Shown here in pieces: positions 1 to 8,084 of a DNA stretch of 64,000 bases. Each line of letters opens with the position of its first letter. The stretch's first letter is position 1. Origin of the DNA: Herminiimonas sp. KBW02. GTDB taxonomy: Bacteria > Pseudomonadota > Gammaproteobacteria > Burkholderiales > Burkholderiaceae_D. The notes under the pieces are model-generated. The model was not told the DNA's origin. It ran no database searches and was given only the letters and a program-made list of their open reading frames with translations. Made by a program: the position numbers and the translations under genes. Location of the stretch: positions 378,013 through 442,012 of the forward strand of contig NZ_QAJP01000008.1 of the NCBI RefSeq assembly GCF_003852535.1, written 5' to 3'.

Positions 1-3000
1 CAGATCGAGCGATTGTGTGCCTGCTGCGAAGTATTCTGTGGCGATGAAGTCAGTGGTGCATCTATACCGACGGCGATATTACCGCCCCATGCATTCAGCG
101 TACCGTCGACCACGATGCTGCTCTTGCCACCACCTTGCAAACTGATGGAACGTCCCGGATCAACCGAGACCACTGCGCCATGACCGATGACGACGTCGCC
201 ACCTTCCTGCTGCATACGCTGTGAGCGCAAGACCAGGTCCGCGCCAGCACGCTGTACCATTTGGCGCTTGGCCGGATCATCCTGATATTGCTCCGGCGTC
301 CAGATTTCAAATGCATTGTGTCCGTCGATACTGCCGGCGCCATTCTCTGTGATGCGATACACCGGCATCAATACATCCAGCTTCGCACCATCTGAAACCT
401 GCAAACCGGCATGACCGTTGATATCGTATTTGCTGAAACCTGTTTGCAAGCGTGTCGCATCCAGGTTCATTGCGCCTGCGGTCGGAGTGGCAGCGCCAAT
501 GACGACTGCATTACCGGTTTCCAGTTTGAGTGTGCCGCTACCAGCGACACCATAACCGCGTACTTCGCCATCCAGCGTCAGTACACCATTGTCATTATTC
601 TGTGCACCACTTACATCCGCCAGCAGGCTGACACTGCCGCCTTTGCCACCGGTTTGCTTGCCTTTGTCCTGGATCGCAGCACCGGAGGACGCATCTATCA
701 GACTATCTTGTTCAATCTTGACGTCACGCGTGCTTTCCAGCTTGACCGAACCGCCATTCAGGTAAGCCAGGCCACTGCGCTCCGTCGGAGCCAGCAGCGT
801 ATTTACCCAGCGACCACTGACGTCCAGCGTTGCGCCGGTATGCAGCGTGATAGCTGAACCACCGTTGGACAATCCGCCCGCTTGCGAACCAGGTAGCGGC
901 GAAAGAAACATATTCGAGGCATTGATAGTGCCACCGCGCACCGTCACATTCGCAGCGATATCTATATTTGCACCTATCAGGTTCAGCTTGCCGCCATCGT
1001 TCAGGGTGACGGCTTTGTCGATCACGATGTTGCCGCGCGTACCCAGATCCAGTCCGGCCAGATGTTGGTCATTAATGTATTGGCTATCCAGCCAGACGGT
1101 ATTGATCCGTGACGGGTCCAGCGCATCACGTGCTGCCATGCCGATAGTCACTTCGTTGACATCGCCAAGTTTGACGTCGGAGTCGTAAAGACCGGTACGG
1201 CCAGGACCCGTGTACTGACCCAGTGAGATGGTCGCGCCTTTGGCAACCGCTGTTTGCGCTTGTTTGTAACCATCACTGACCGCATCACGGCCACGTGTCT
1301 GCTGCTCACCCTGATAGACCTTGGAAACGATCTCGCCTTCCAGTACTGCCGTTGGTGCACTGATGACCAGATTGCCTGCGTCACGACCTACGGTGTAACC
1401 GTTCTCGATACGCTGACGCGCTGCGATCAGCGGGTTGTAGTAATACTTGGTGGCCTTGTCGCCCCAGCGTTCGCTGGTGTCTTCAAAGCCCTTATAAATG
1501 CCAACGTAGCTGACGCCAGCCGGTGCTTCACCGATGCGATACAGCTTGCCGTCACTGCCCTTGAGCCAGGTCTGGTTGACCATGCCGGTTTGCACATTGA
1601 AGCTGCCGCCGGAGAGGTTGATGGCTGAACCTTGTTGTGTAATGACTTCGCTGCCGCCGAGGGTGACCGTACCGCCCTGTGCTGCCCATTCGCCTATGCT
1701 GTGGCCTTGATTGCTGAGGTAGCCGCTGACTTCAAGCAAGCCGCCTGCTGCATACCAGCGGTCACTCGCATAACCACCGGTACCGGCTGACACCAGGATG
1801 AGTTCACGACGGTCCAGCCAGATGTCGTTGTTAGCGAGCTTGCCGCTATCACGATTATCTGGCGAATCACGCAGTTCATTACCCTGGATGTTGACTTTGA
1901 CGTTGTTGCTTTCCATTGCGACGTTGACACCGACTGCGCCGGAGACATCCAGATTCGCTTTGTCTGCAACAAAGGTACGGGTCTTGGCGCTGACGGCGAT
2001 CTGACCACCAGTGGCCAGTGTCAGCGAGTCAGCTGCGAAGTTGACATCACCGCCGGAGACGATTTCTACGCGTGACTGGTCGCGGCGGTCACTGAGTGTG
2101 GACAGGTTGTCATAGGTAGCAGTGGTCACGCGCAGCAAGTCTTGCGCTGCGGATTCCTTGATGAGTGCGTCGCGCTGGCTGTCGAGTGCCGTCGTTTTAC
2201 CGTCATCTTCGATCAGGATGGCGGTGCTGCTGCCCTGGCCCAAAGTAACGCTACCCTGTGTATCACTTGCCGAATTGAGCAGATGAATAGTGCCGCGTGT
2301 ATTAACGGTAGTCGTAGCAACGGCCACACCGTTTTGCTGCACATCACGACCGGTCAAGGTCACGTCACCTTCACGCGCGATGATGAGACCGGTGTTGGTT
2401 ACCTTACCGGCATCGCTATCAGCATCAATCTTCGCAGCGACTTCATTACCGCGTGTGGTGCTATAGGTATTACCTTCAGTGCCGACACCTTTGCGGATGA
2501 AGAAGCTGTCACCTGCTGCCAAAGTAGTCTGGCCTTTGCGCGTACTGATTTCACCTGCGTTGTGTACTTCCTTACCCATGACCAGTACATAACCACCACC
2601 GGAGGTAACGGAGGTCGGTTCATGGGTGGTGATCTGTGCACCGGATTCGATGATGACGTTGCCATTTGCACCGGTGAAGCTGGCGGTGTTCAGGTTAGGG
2701 CTGTAGATACCGGTATTGAATTGCGAATCGAGGATGTGCGCTGCTGCGACGACGAGGTTACGCGTGTTGACCTGGCTGCTGCCGGTGAAGATGATGCCGT
2801 TCGCATTCACGATCATGACGGTACCCGGCGCCTTAATCTGGCCCTGGATGACGCTAGGTGCAGTTGCGTTATTGATGCGGTTCAGTACTGACCAGTCGGC
2901 TTGCTGGTCAAAGTTCAGTATCGTGTTCTTGCCAATGTTGAAGGTTTCCCAGTTCAGGATCGCCTTGTCAGCAGTCTGCTTGATGTCGACGATGGTCTTG

Positions 3001-3488
3001 CCGTTCGCGGTGCTTTGCGTCGGACCATTCGCATTGATCCAGCTGTTGACCAGGCTGCCTGCATTGAGACCACCAACGCCGAGACCATCGGGTACTGTGC
3101 CAGCACCTGCGCTGGCGGCGAGGCGGTCTGCACCTTGCTGTGCTTGTTGCAGGGCAATCGCACGTGCGGCGGAATTGAGATTGGCGAGCGAGCGTTGCAG
3201 CTGGGAGTTGGCTGCCTGTTGCTGTGCCAGTGGCGTGCTCACGGGCATGGCCGGCATGCCGTTCGGCAGTTTGCCGGTGGCGACTGCTGCCGCTTGTACT
3301 GCACCCTTCTGCGCATACCATGCGGCGCTGAATGCCTGCTGTGCGTTCGCATTTCCCATTACGCTACCGGTCGCTAACATCAGCGCGATGGCATGGGCTA
3401 GTGGCTTCATCCGGCGCAAACCTGCATCTGCAGATTGCTGACGGTTGAAAAATGCTGGGTTCATCTTGGCAGGACGGATGGACGGCAT
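1..3488 (-). CDS. TpsA-type filamentous haemagglutinin exoprotein (partial, runs off left edge)
   Basis: One uninterrupted minus-strand frame of more than 1160 codons starts at 3488 and is still open at base 1. Residues about 28-49 form a long signal peptide ending NANA|QQ. Residues about 165-250 are the two-partner-secretion (haemagglutination activity) domain, with NWETFNIG, NRI and NANGIIF matching the NPNGI signature of FHA. The rest is repetitive beta-helix sequence rich in G, N, V and T. Known role of the family: a secreted adhesin or effector exported by a TpsB partner, here probably the protein encoded at 13594-15246. A second possible start lies at Met9 (3464). The true C-terminus is outside the window. 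Equivalent context: PdtA of Pseudomonas aeruginosa (inference). Confidence 0.93.
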   Translation of the reverse strand, partial: MPSIRPAKMNPAFFNRQQSADAGLRRMKPLAHAIALMLATGSVMGNANAQQAFSAAWYAQKGAVQAAAVATGKLPNGMPAMPVSTPLAQQQAANSQLQRSLANLNSAARAIALQQAQQGADRLAASAGAGTVPDGLGVGGLNAGSLVNSWINANGPTQSTANGKTIVDIKQTADKAILNWETFNIGKNTILNFDQQADWSVLNRINNATAPSVIQGQIKAPGTVMIVNANGIIFTGSSQVNTRNLVVAAAHILDSQFNTGIYSPNLNTASFTGANGNVIIESGAQITTHEPTSVTSGGGYVLVMGKEVHNAGEISTRKGQTTLAAGDSFFIRKGVGTEGNTYSTTRGNEVAAKIDADSDAGKVTNTGLIIAREGDVTLTGRDVQQNGVAVATTTVNTRGTIHLLNSASDTQGSVTLGQGSSTAILIEDDGKTTALDSQRDALIKESAAQDLLRVTTATYDNLSTLSDRRDQSRVEIVSGGDVNFAADSLTLATGGQIAVSAKTRTFVADKANLDVSGAVGVNVAMESNNVKVNIQGNELRDSPDNRDSGKLANNDIWLDRRELILVSAGTGGYASDRWYAAGGLLEVSGYLSNQGHSIGEWAAQGGTVTLGGSEVITQQGSAINLSGGSFNVQTGMVNQTWLKGSDGKLYRIGEAPAGVSYVGIYKGFEDTSERWGDKATKYYYNPLIAARQRIENGYTVGRDAGNLVISAPTAVLEGEIVSKVYQGEQQTRGRDAVSDGYKQAQTAVAKGATISLGQYTGPGRTGLYDSDVKLGDVNEVTIGMAARDALDPSRINTVWLDSQYINDQHLAGLDLGTRGNIVIDKAVTLNDGGKLNLIGANIDIAANVTVRGGTINASNMFLSPLPGSQAGGLSNGGSAITLHTGATLDVSGRWVNTLLAPTERSGLAYLNGGSVKLESTRDVKIEQDSLIDASSGAAIQDKGKQTGGKGGSVSLLADVSGAQNNDNGVLTLDGEVRGYGVAGSGTLKLETGNAVVIGAATPTAGAMNLDATRLQTGFSKYDINGHAGLQVSDGAKLDVLMPVYRITENGAGSIDGHNAFEIWTPEQYQDDPAKRQMVQRAGADLVLRSQRMQQEGGDVVIGHGAVVSVDPGRSISLQGGGKSSIVVDGTLNAWGGNIAVGIDAPLTSSPQNTSQQAHNRSI

Positions 3489-3708
3489 GGCTGACTCTTT
3501 CAGTGATGACTCATGTTGGAAGGAATAAATATGGCGGAAATTTTCCTGACCGCCTTTGCCTCCCTAGACGAAAGCCAACACCAAAAGCTATACGGAGATT
3601 TGCTGAAAAATATGAGCAGCCACGCGCAGCGATAGCACTGGTATGGCTTACCGTAAAACGGATATTTTTTATGACAATCAGATGACATGATCTGACCGCC
3701 TGTTTACG
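3489..3708 (-). promoter_or_regulatory. tpsA upstream region with a Pho-box-like direct repeat (3671-3688)
   Basis: The 220-bp gap between the anti-sigma gene and tpsA carries, on the minus strand, ATGTCAT-CTGA-TTGTCAT at 3688-3671. These two 7-mers at 11-bp periodicity each match 6 of 7 positions of the PhoB half-site CTGTCAT. No convincing -10 lies at the usual 10-bp spacing. Nearer the gene, CGTCTAGG (3570-3563, 75 bp before the start) could be part of an ECF-type -10. The gap implies that tpsA can be transcribed separately from the anti-sigma gene. Confidence 0.45.
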
Positions 3709-4719
3709 CTATTTGAGCAGGATCAGACCGCCTGGCAGCGAGGTCACATCAAGCTTGAACAAACGCTGGATTTGCGCGATTGCTTTATCCAGATCGCGGA
3801 TGTGGAAACGACCGCTGACCGGCTTGTCTGCCATTGCTTTCGACATCAATACGACACGACCCGGACGGTAACGATTGATCTCTTCGACCACCTGCGCCAA
3901 TGCCGTCTGACGGAAGCTCAATATGCCGCTACGCCAGCCGGATGACTCTGCCGGATTGATACTGCGTATCGCCTGTATGGCCTGACTATCGTATGTAACT
4001 TGTTGCGCTGCGCGCAGCACCACTTCGTCGTTGCCCGACGCAACCTTGACCATGCCGTCCAGACAGGTCACACAGACCGCATTCCCCAGACGACGTAATT
4101 CAAAACGCGCATCGATACTGGAAGCACGGCCGCCTGCGGCACTGACCACGAAAGGCTGCGCCCTATGCGTCGCATCTACTGCCACTTCACCATCCAGCAA
4201 CTGTATGCCTACGGTTTCGCCGCGCAAGGTTTGCACGGCGATGGCGCTGCGTGTATTCAGCTCTACCGAGACACCGGATGCCAATTGAATATCGCGTTGC
4301 TCGCCTGCAGCAGTACGGTAATCTGCACGCCATGCATCGGCCATCGATGGCCACAGATCCAGCGGTGGATCAATCAGGGCTATGCTCGCTATCGCCGCGC
4401 AGGAAGTTGCCAGCGCGCCGCCAAGGAAGGCGCGACGCGAGATACCTTGCTGCGGCGCCTTGCGTGGCTGACGGTTGCGCAGCGCAGCCAGTTCCGCATC
4501 ACCGGCACTCGCCAGTACTGCAGCCGGCAGCATGTCCTGCCACATACGTTGCGCCTTTTCAAAAGCCTGTGCGTGCGCGGGACTGGTCGCACACCAGCGA
4601 CGCAAGGCATTTGCATCTGCTGCACGTGCAGTACCTGAACGCAGGCGACGCAGCCACGCGTGTGCCTGCAGCTCCAGCTCATCAGGCGTGCGACGGGATG
4701 GGTGCATGTGCTCAGACAC
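3709..4719 (-). CDS. FecR/VreR-type transmembrane anti-sigma factor
   Basis: The 336-residue protein has the FecR-family layout: an N-terminal cytoplasmic sigma-binding domain (about 10-65, DUF4880-like, with ELELQAHAWLRRL), a single hydrophobic segment (about 98-116), a periplasmic FecR domain (about 135-235), and a C-terminal signalling part ending in SGRFHIRDLDKAIAQIQRLF. The hydrophobic segment is preceded by SRRAFLGG, a twin-arginine motif, so Tat-dependent insertion is likely (FecR of E. coli is reported to use Tat). It starts with GTG, 9 nt after GGAG. It should hold the sigma factor at 4822-5352 in check until the STN-domain protein at 5352-6038 signals. Confidence 0.9.
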   Translation of the reverse strand: MSEHMHPSRRTPDELELQAHAWLRRLRSGTARAADANALRRWCATSPAHAQAFEKAQRMWQDMLPAAVLASAGDAELAALRNRQPRKAPQQGISRRAFLGGALATSCAAIASIALIDPPLDLWPSMADAWRADYRTAAGEQRDIQLASGVSVELNTRSAIAVQTLRGETVGIQLLDGEVAVDATHRAQPFVVSAAGGRASSIDARFELRRLGNAVCVTCLDGMVKVASGNDEVVLRAAQQVTYDSQAIQAIRSINPAESSGWRSGILSFRQTALAQVVEEINRYRPGRVVLMSKAMADKPVSGRFHIRDLDKAIAQIQRLFKLDVTSLPGGLILLK

Positions 4720-4821
4720 GATGACAGGCTCCGACAGATGGCGACAGGGTCATGGATATTCCAGAAAATGGACGGTATATACCCAAGACGGATTTCGCTC
4801 GCTGAAACTGCACTTTGTTTT

Positions 4822-5352
4822 TCATGATGTGTGCTCGTTCATATGCTGAATCACATGCTCGTGCGCCCGCTTGAGCTCACGATCAACCAGGCTCAGCGAT
4901 ACGCCTAGCCGGTCCGCGACTTCCTGCCGCGGCATCTCGTCTACCCGTATCAGTATCAGGATATTGCGGCGACGCGAGGGCATCTGCTGGATGATGGCCG
5001 CCAGCCGCTCCGCTTCGGAACGGGCTTCAAAAGTACGCGCCGGACCAGCCGCCGGATCAGAGAGATCAGACAGTACCTGCTCCACTTCGTCACCGCTAAG
5101 AAAACGTTTTTCCGATCGCATGCGGTCGAGTGCCGCATTGGTCGCCATCCGCATCAGGTAACTCAACGGATATTGCACCGGTTCGCTGCCTTCCTTAGCG
5201 CCGTCCTTGCTGCTTTCCAGGCGCAGCCAGGTTTCCTGCAAGGCTTCACTGGCCAGGTCGGCATTACCCAGATGCAGGGTCAGACGACGCTTGAGGTCGT
5301 CATAGCGCCGCACCAGAAAGTCACGCAAACCTGTGATGCCGGTATCGCTCAT
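4822..5352 (-). CDS. ECF sigma factor, FecI/VreI type
   Basis: The 176-residue protein has sigma70 region 2 (about 10-80, with LASEALQETWLRLE and YLMRMATNAALDRMR) and region 4 (about 115-170, with ADRLGVSLSLVDRELKRAHEHV as the helix-turn-helix). The start at 5352 is preferred because its ATG shares one base with the stop of the STN-domain gene (TGATG), a translational-coupling arrangement. An in-frame ATG at 5376 is possible. Stop to the anti-sigma GTG is about 100 nt. Gene order STN protein, sigma, anti-sigma matches vreA-vreI-vreR of Pseudomonas aeruginosa. Likely targets are the tps and ton genes around it (inference). Confidence 0.9.
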   Translation of the reverse strand: MSDTGITGLRDFLVRRYDDLKRRLTLHLGNADLASEALQETWLRLESSKDGAKEGSEPVQYPLSYLMRMATNAALDRMRSEKRFLSGDEVEQVLSDLSDPAAGPARTFEARSEAERLAAIIQQMPSRRRNILILIRVDEMPRQEVADRLGVSLSLVDRELKRAHEHVIQHMNEHTS

Positions 5353-6038
5353 CAGTGCCTCGTCACAGCAGGACAATCGCCACTGGCAGCAAGTTGCTGC
5401 GGCAGAATGAGCATAAAAAAAGGCAGTGACAGATCGGACGGACCGCGTCCGATGTCAACTTTTTTGAGTGCCTGCAAGATGGCGCTGTCACGCGCTTTGT
5501 TGCCGCTGCTATCGAGCAGCAGTGCTTGCGTAACGCGGCCTTTGACATCGACATAAAAACGCAAAGCGATGCGAAAATCCAGCGCAGCCAGCAGCGGCTC
5601 GCGACAAAATGCATCGCGCACGCCGGACTGTAGCAAGGCCGGGTAAGTATGGCTTTCCTGTTTTCCTTGTGTGGTTTTAATCTGCGCTTCCAGCACAAAG
5701 GCATCGGCCGCCGTAAAGGTGGCAGCCAGACCGCTACCCTCGAGCAGAACGCGCAATGCGGCGTCTGCCGTGTAGCTACCGGAAACCTGTGTGGAGAACA
5801 AACCCTGAACAGCCGATGCACTGTACAACCCCGAGTAGCCGGTCTGCTCATTGTAGGCATCCAGCGCTGCCTGCAGAGGCTGGGCCGGAATATCAAATAA
5901 CATACTGCCTGCCACCAGCGCAGACTGCGCGCGGGCTGGCAGGTGACGCACATCCGGCTGCGCAGCTAGATCGCGCATCAGCAACGACATGCCCACCACC
6001 AAGGTGTACATGGCGATGGACACGATTCTTCTTGCCAT
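5352..6038 (-). CDS. Barrel-less cell-surface signalling protein with STN domain (VreA-like)
   Basis: Starting at 6038 the protein has 228 residues: a signal peptide (MARR then a hydrophobic run to about 20), an STN/secretin-TonB short N-terminal domain (about 48-115, FDIPAQPLQAALDAYNEQTG), and a C-terminal segment (about 135-214) resembling the TonB C-terminal fold (FYVDVKGRVTQALLLDSSGN, DSAILQALKKVDIG). It has no plug or 22-strand barrel, so it cannot be a receptor itself; the P. aeruginosa VreA protein is likewise barrel-less. Upstream in-frame starts (ATG 6119, TTG 6128) are disfavoured because they fall at or before the transcription start predicted from the Pho-type promoter at 6118-6151. 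Probably passes a signal to the anti-sigma factor in the periplasm. Confidence 0.82.
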   Translation of the reverse strand: MARRIVSIAMYTLVVGMSLLMRDLAAQPDVRHLPARAQSALVAGSMLFDIPAQPLQAALDAYNEQTGYSGLYSASAVQGLFSTQVSGSYTADAALRVLLEGSGLAATFTAADAFVLEAQIKTTQGKQESHTYPALLQSGVRDAFCREPLLAALDFRIALRFYVDVKGRVTQALLLDSSGNKARDSAILQALKKVDIGRGPSDLSLPFFMLILPQQLAASGDCPAVTRH

Positions 6039-6117
6039 AGGGATGTGAGTAATATTTTCATGGATGAGATGTGCGATCCAGACTAAGGGCTGCTTCAGCA
6101 CCTCAAGCAGCCTGCGC

Positions 6118-6151
6118 ATCGTACCCAAGCAATATGACCTTGCCGTGACAG
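6118..6151 (-). promoter_or_regulatory. Pho-box-like promoter of the STN-sigma-anti-sigma operon
   Basis: On the minus strand, CTGTCAC-GGCA-AGGTCAT (6151-6134) is followed after exactly 10 nt by TACGAT (6123-6118). This is the layout of PhoB-activated promoters, in which the box takes the place of the -35 element. The 23-base stretch 6151-6129 is identical in 20 positions to 15667-15645 ahead of tpsB. The predicted transcription start is near 6111. Confidence 0.6.
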
Positions 6152-6179
6152 AAGGTTTACTCTTGTCAACCTTGAACTG

Positions 6180-6443
6180 TCAGTCGTCCGGCTCACCTTC
6201 GTGCAAGTCCTGCGTTTCGGATTCCGGTGCCCTGTTGCCGCCGCGATCACCGATGGCGCGACGTGCCGCCACCAGTTCTGCGTGGGAGATGCCAAATTCG
6301 GCCATCGACGCAGCCATCAAATTCAATAAAGCCACGCGCTGGCGCTGGCGTACTGCTTCAGCACGGCGTGTCCGCCTGACCTGACGGTCTGCGGCCGTCA
6401 GTTGCTGCAGGTGGACGTCATGCGACTCTTCATGTGTCGGCAT
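6180..6443 (-). CDS. Small charged protein of unknown function
   Basis: An 87-residue protein with an AAGGAA ribosome-binding site 7 nt before the ATG, last gene of the tpsB-led gene run. It is rich in Arg, Glu, Asp and His, with a predicted helical centre (QRVALLNLMAASMAEFGISHAELVAARRA) and an acidic tail (ETQDLHEGEPDD). No signal peptide or membrane segment. The pattern MAEFGIS.AEL faintly recalls the linker of H-NS-like proteins, but the DNA-binding GRG.P motif is absent, so no function is assigned. A small hairpin (TCCCGC-TAT-GCGGGA, 6466-6480) separates it from the YbjN gene upstream. Confidence 0.6.
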   Translation of the reverse strand: MPTHEESHDVHLQQLTAADRQVRRTRRAEAVRQRQRVALLNLMAASMAEFGISHAELVAARRAIGDRGGNRAPESETQDLHEGEPDD

Positions 6444-6504
6444 AGCGATTCCTTATTCATATCGATCCCGCTATGCGGGACCGATGGTCTGCCTGTATTC
6501 AAAC

Positions 6505-7023
6505 TCAGGCGGCTACCGATTCATCCGCTTTTGCAACATCGGCTTCTGCTGCTGCAGCTGCGACGGATTCCGGTTTGTAATTACGCAGGTGCAGGAAGAA
6601 CTGTCCCATCATCTGCGTCCACAGCTGCAAGGACACTGCGAGGTGCGCAGGTGCGACGCCACCAGCTACCATCACGTCCATTTCCAGCACAACGAAATCG
6701 CCATGCAAAGCCACGCGTGCGAAACGTTTAGTGCGGTGCCATTCGGTCAGCACACCTTCCGGCAATACGCCGCCTTGCACGCGCAACGGGCAGCTCAGGG
6801 TGAAGTCAGCGTACTGACCTGGTGTGACTGCATTGCCCCACAGAACCTGGAAGCCGATACCGTGACTGGCGCTATGCAACCAGGTAGTACCGTCTTGCTC
6901 GGTAGTGGTGACTGCGCAACCGGCTTCCTTGATGGCGTCCGAGACTTGTTCTGCATTGACGGTGTTCAACAACTCAATTGCTGGCGTAGTTGCTGCAGCT
7001 GCTGCGTTAGTAGATTTGCTCAT
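6505..7023 (-). CDS. YbjN-domain protein
   Basis: The 172-residue protein has no signal peptide, so it is probably cytoplasmic. Residues about 15-150 match the YbjN/type III-chaperone-like fold: a helix-strand start (LLNTVNAEQVSDAIKEAGC), central strands ending FARVALHGDFVVLEMDVMVAGGV, and a final helix (HLAVSLQLWTQMMGQFFLHLR). The C-terminus is an Ala/Glu-rich tail. YbjN-family proteins are small folds of poorly defined, sometimes chaperone-like or regulatory role. Its place in the tps run suggests a helper for export or signalling (inference). AGGAAATAAT precedes the ATG. Confidence 0.72.
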   Translation of the reverse strand: MSKSTNAAAAATTPAIELLNTVNAEQVSDAIKEAGCAVTTTEQDGTTWLHSASHGIGFQVLWGNAVTPGQYADFTLSCPLRVQGGVLPEGVLTEWHRTKRFARVALHGDFVVLEMDVMVAGGVAPAHLAVSLQLWTQMMGQFFLHLRNYKPESVAAAAAEADVAKADESVAA

Positions 7024-7097
7024 ATTATTTCCTGATCATTAAAAGGGTAAGTGTGCGCGCCGGAAGTCACGCACCATGCGGGTTCCGGCTACTGCAT

Positions 7098-8021
7098 TTA
7101 TTTCTGCAAGGCTGCATCCAGTGCTGCGCTGTCTATCTTCAGGCTGCCGGCAGGTACCAGTCCGGCCATATGTGCCTGTACCAATTGCTGCTGACGCTGA
7201 TCGCGCAAGGCGGTTTGCAGGCGTGGCTTGATTTCTTCCAGCGTCGCTGTACGTGCAGGCTGGGTTTCCAGCAACTTGACGATGTGGAAGCCGCTGGCCG
7301 ATTGCACCGGTTCGCTGACCTGGCCTGTTTTCAGCTTAGCCACGGCCTCACGTACCTCAGGCAGCATCTGTTCCAGTGGCAGCATGCCGACTTCACCGCC
7401 ACGCTCAGCGCTGCGCGGATCTTGCGAGCGGCTACGTGCCAGTGCGGCGAAATCACCACCGCGTGCCTGGGTTGCCAGTTTTTTTGCTTCATCACGCAGT
7501 TTGCTTGTTGCCGCTGCATCGCCACCATTGCTGGCCAGGTAGATTTGCGCGACGCGATAGGTAGCCGGTAAATTGAAGTTGGCCTTGCCTTGTTCGTACG
7601 CTGCTTTTACTTCTGCATCGGATGGGTAGGTCGCAGGTACCTGGGCAACCGATTCCAGATAAGCGGTGCTGACGATACGCGCGGTAACTTCACGCACCGC
7701 TGCATCGACCTTGGCCTTGACGTCAGGGCGTTCGCCCCAGCCTTTGGACTGTGCTTCACGCAGCAAGGATTCGCTGGCGACACGCTGACGCAACCAGTTC
7801 TCTACACCGGCACGGTTGTTTTTAATGGCGCTACGCTCTGCTTCCGGCATACCCTGCAACAAACGGGTAATTTCGTTCTGACCGATGGTGACGCTGCCTG
7901 CGCTGGCAACGACTTTGTCCGGTGCTGCCGATTGCGCAACCGACATACCCATGACGGATGCCAGCAAGACGCCGACAGCAGTACGTGCAACCGGCAAAAT
8001 TTTATTCATATTCGATTTCAT
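7098..8021 (-). CDS. Periplasmic PpiC/parvulin-type peptidyl-prolyl isomerase
   Basis: The 307-residue protein has a signal peptide (1 to about 31, ending SVAQS), a SurA-like helical N-region (about 36-130) and one parvulin domain (about 153-252, with RVAQIYLAS, FAALARSRSQDP, GGEVGMLPLEQMLPEV and SGFHIVKLLE). It should act on unfolded outer-membrane or exported proteins in the periplasm. AAGGAA lies 9 nt before the ATG. A PpiC-type gene is also present beside the Pdt locus of Pseudomonas aeruginosa, which supports a dedicated chaperone role for TpsA, TpsB or the barrel protein (inference). Confidence 0.9.
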   Translation of the reverse strand: MKSNMNKILPVARTAVGVLLASVMGMSVAQSAAPDKVVASAGSVTIGQNEITRLLQGMPEAERSAIKNNRAGVENWLRQRVASESLLREAQSKGWGERPDVKAKVDAAVREVTARIVSTAYLESVAQVPATYPSDAEVKAAYEQGKANFNLPATYRVAQIYLASNGGDAAATSKLRDEAKKLATQARGGDFAALARSRSQDPRSAERGGEVGMLPLEQMLPEVREAVAKLKTGQVSEPVQSASGFHIVKLLETQPARTATLEEIKPRLQTALRDQRQQQLVQAHMAGLVPAGSLKIDSAALDAALQK

Positions 8022-8084
8022 TTTTCGTTTCCTTTACTGTGAATTCGTACAGACACAGTGTGCCTGTACGAGATGACACGGGCA

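Noticed and set aside
411-3441. Long plus-strand open frames (411-857, 2142-2891, 2716-3441, 2901-3377)
   Set aside because: They lie antisense to the continuous tpsA frame, have no ribosome-binding sites and show no protein family features. They reflect the codon bias of the coding strand.
3676-3696. Short hairpin CAGAT/ATCTG after the anti-sigma gene as a terminator
   Set aside because: A 5-bp stem with no T-run directly after it. The same bases are better explained by the Pho-box-like direct repeat.
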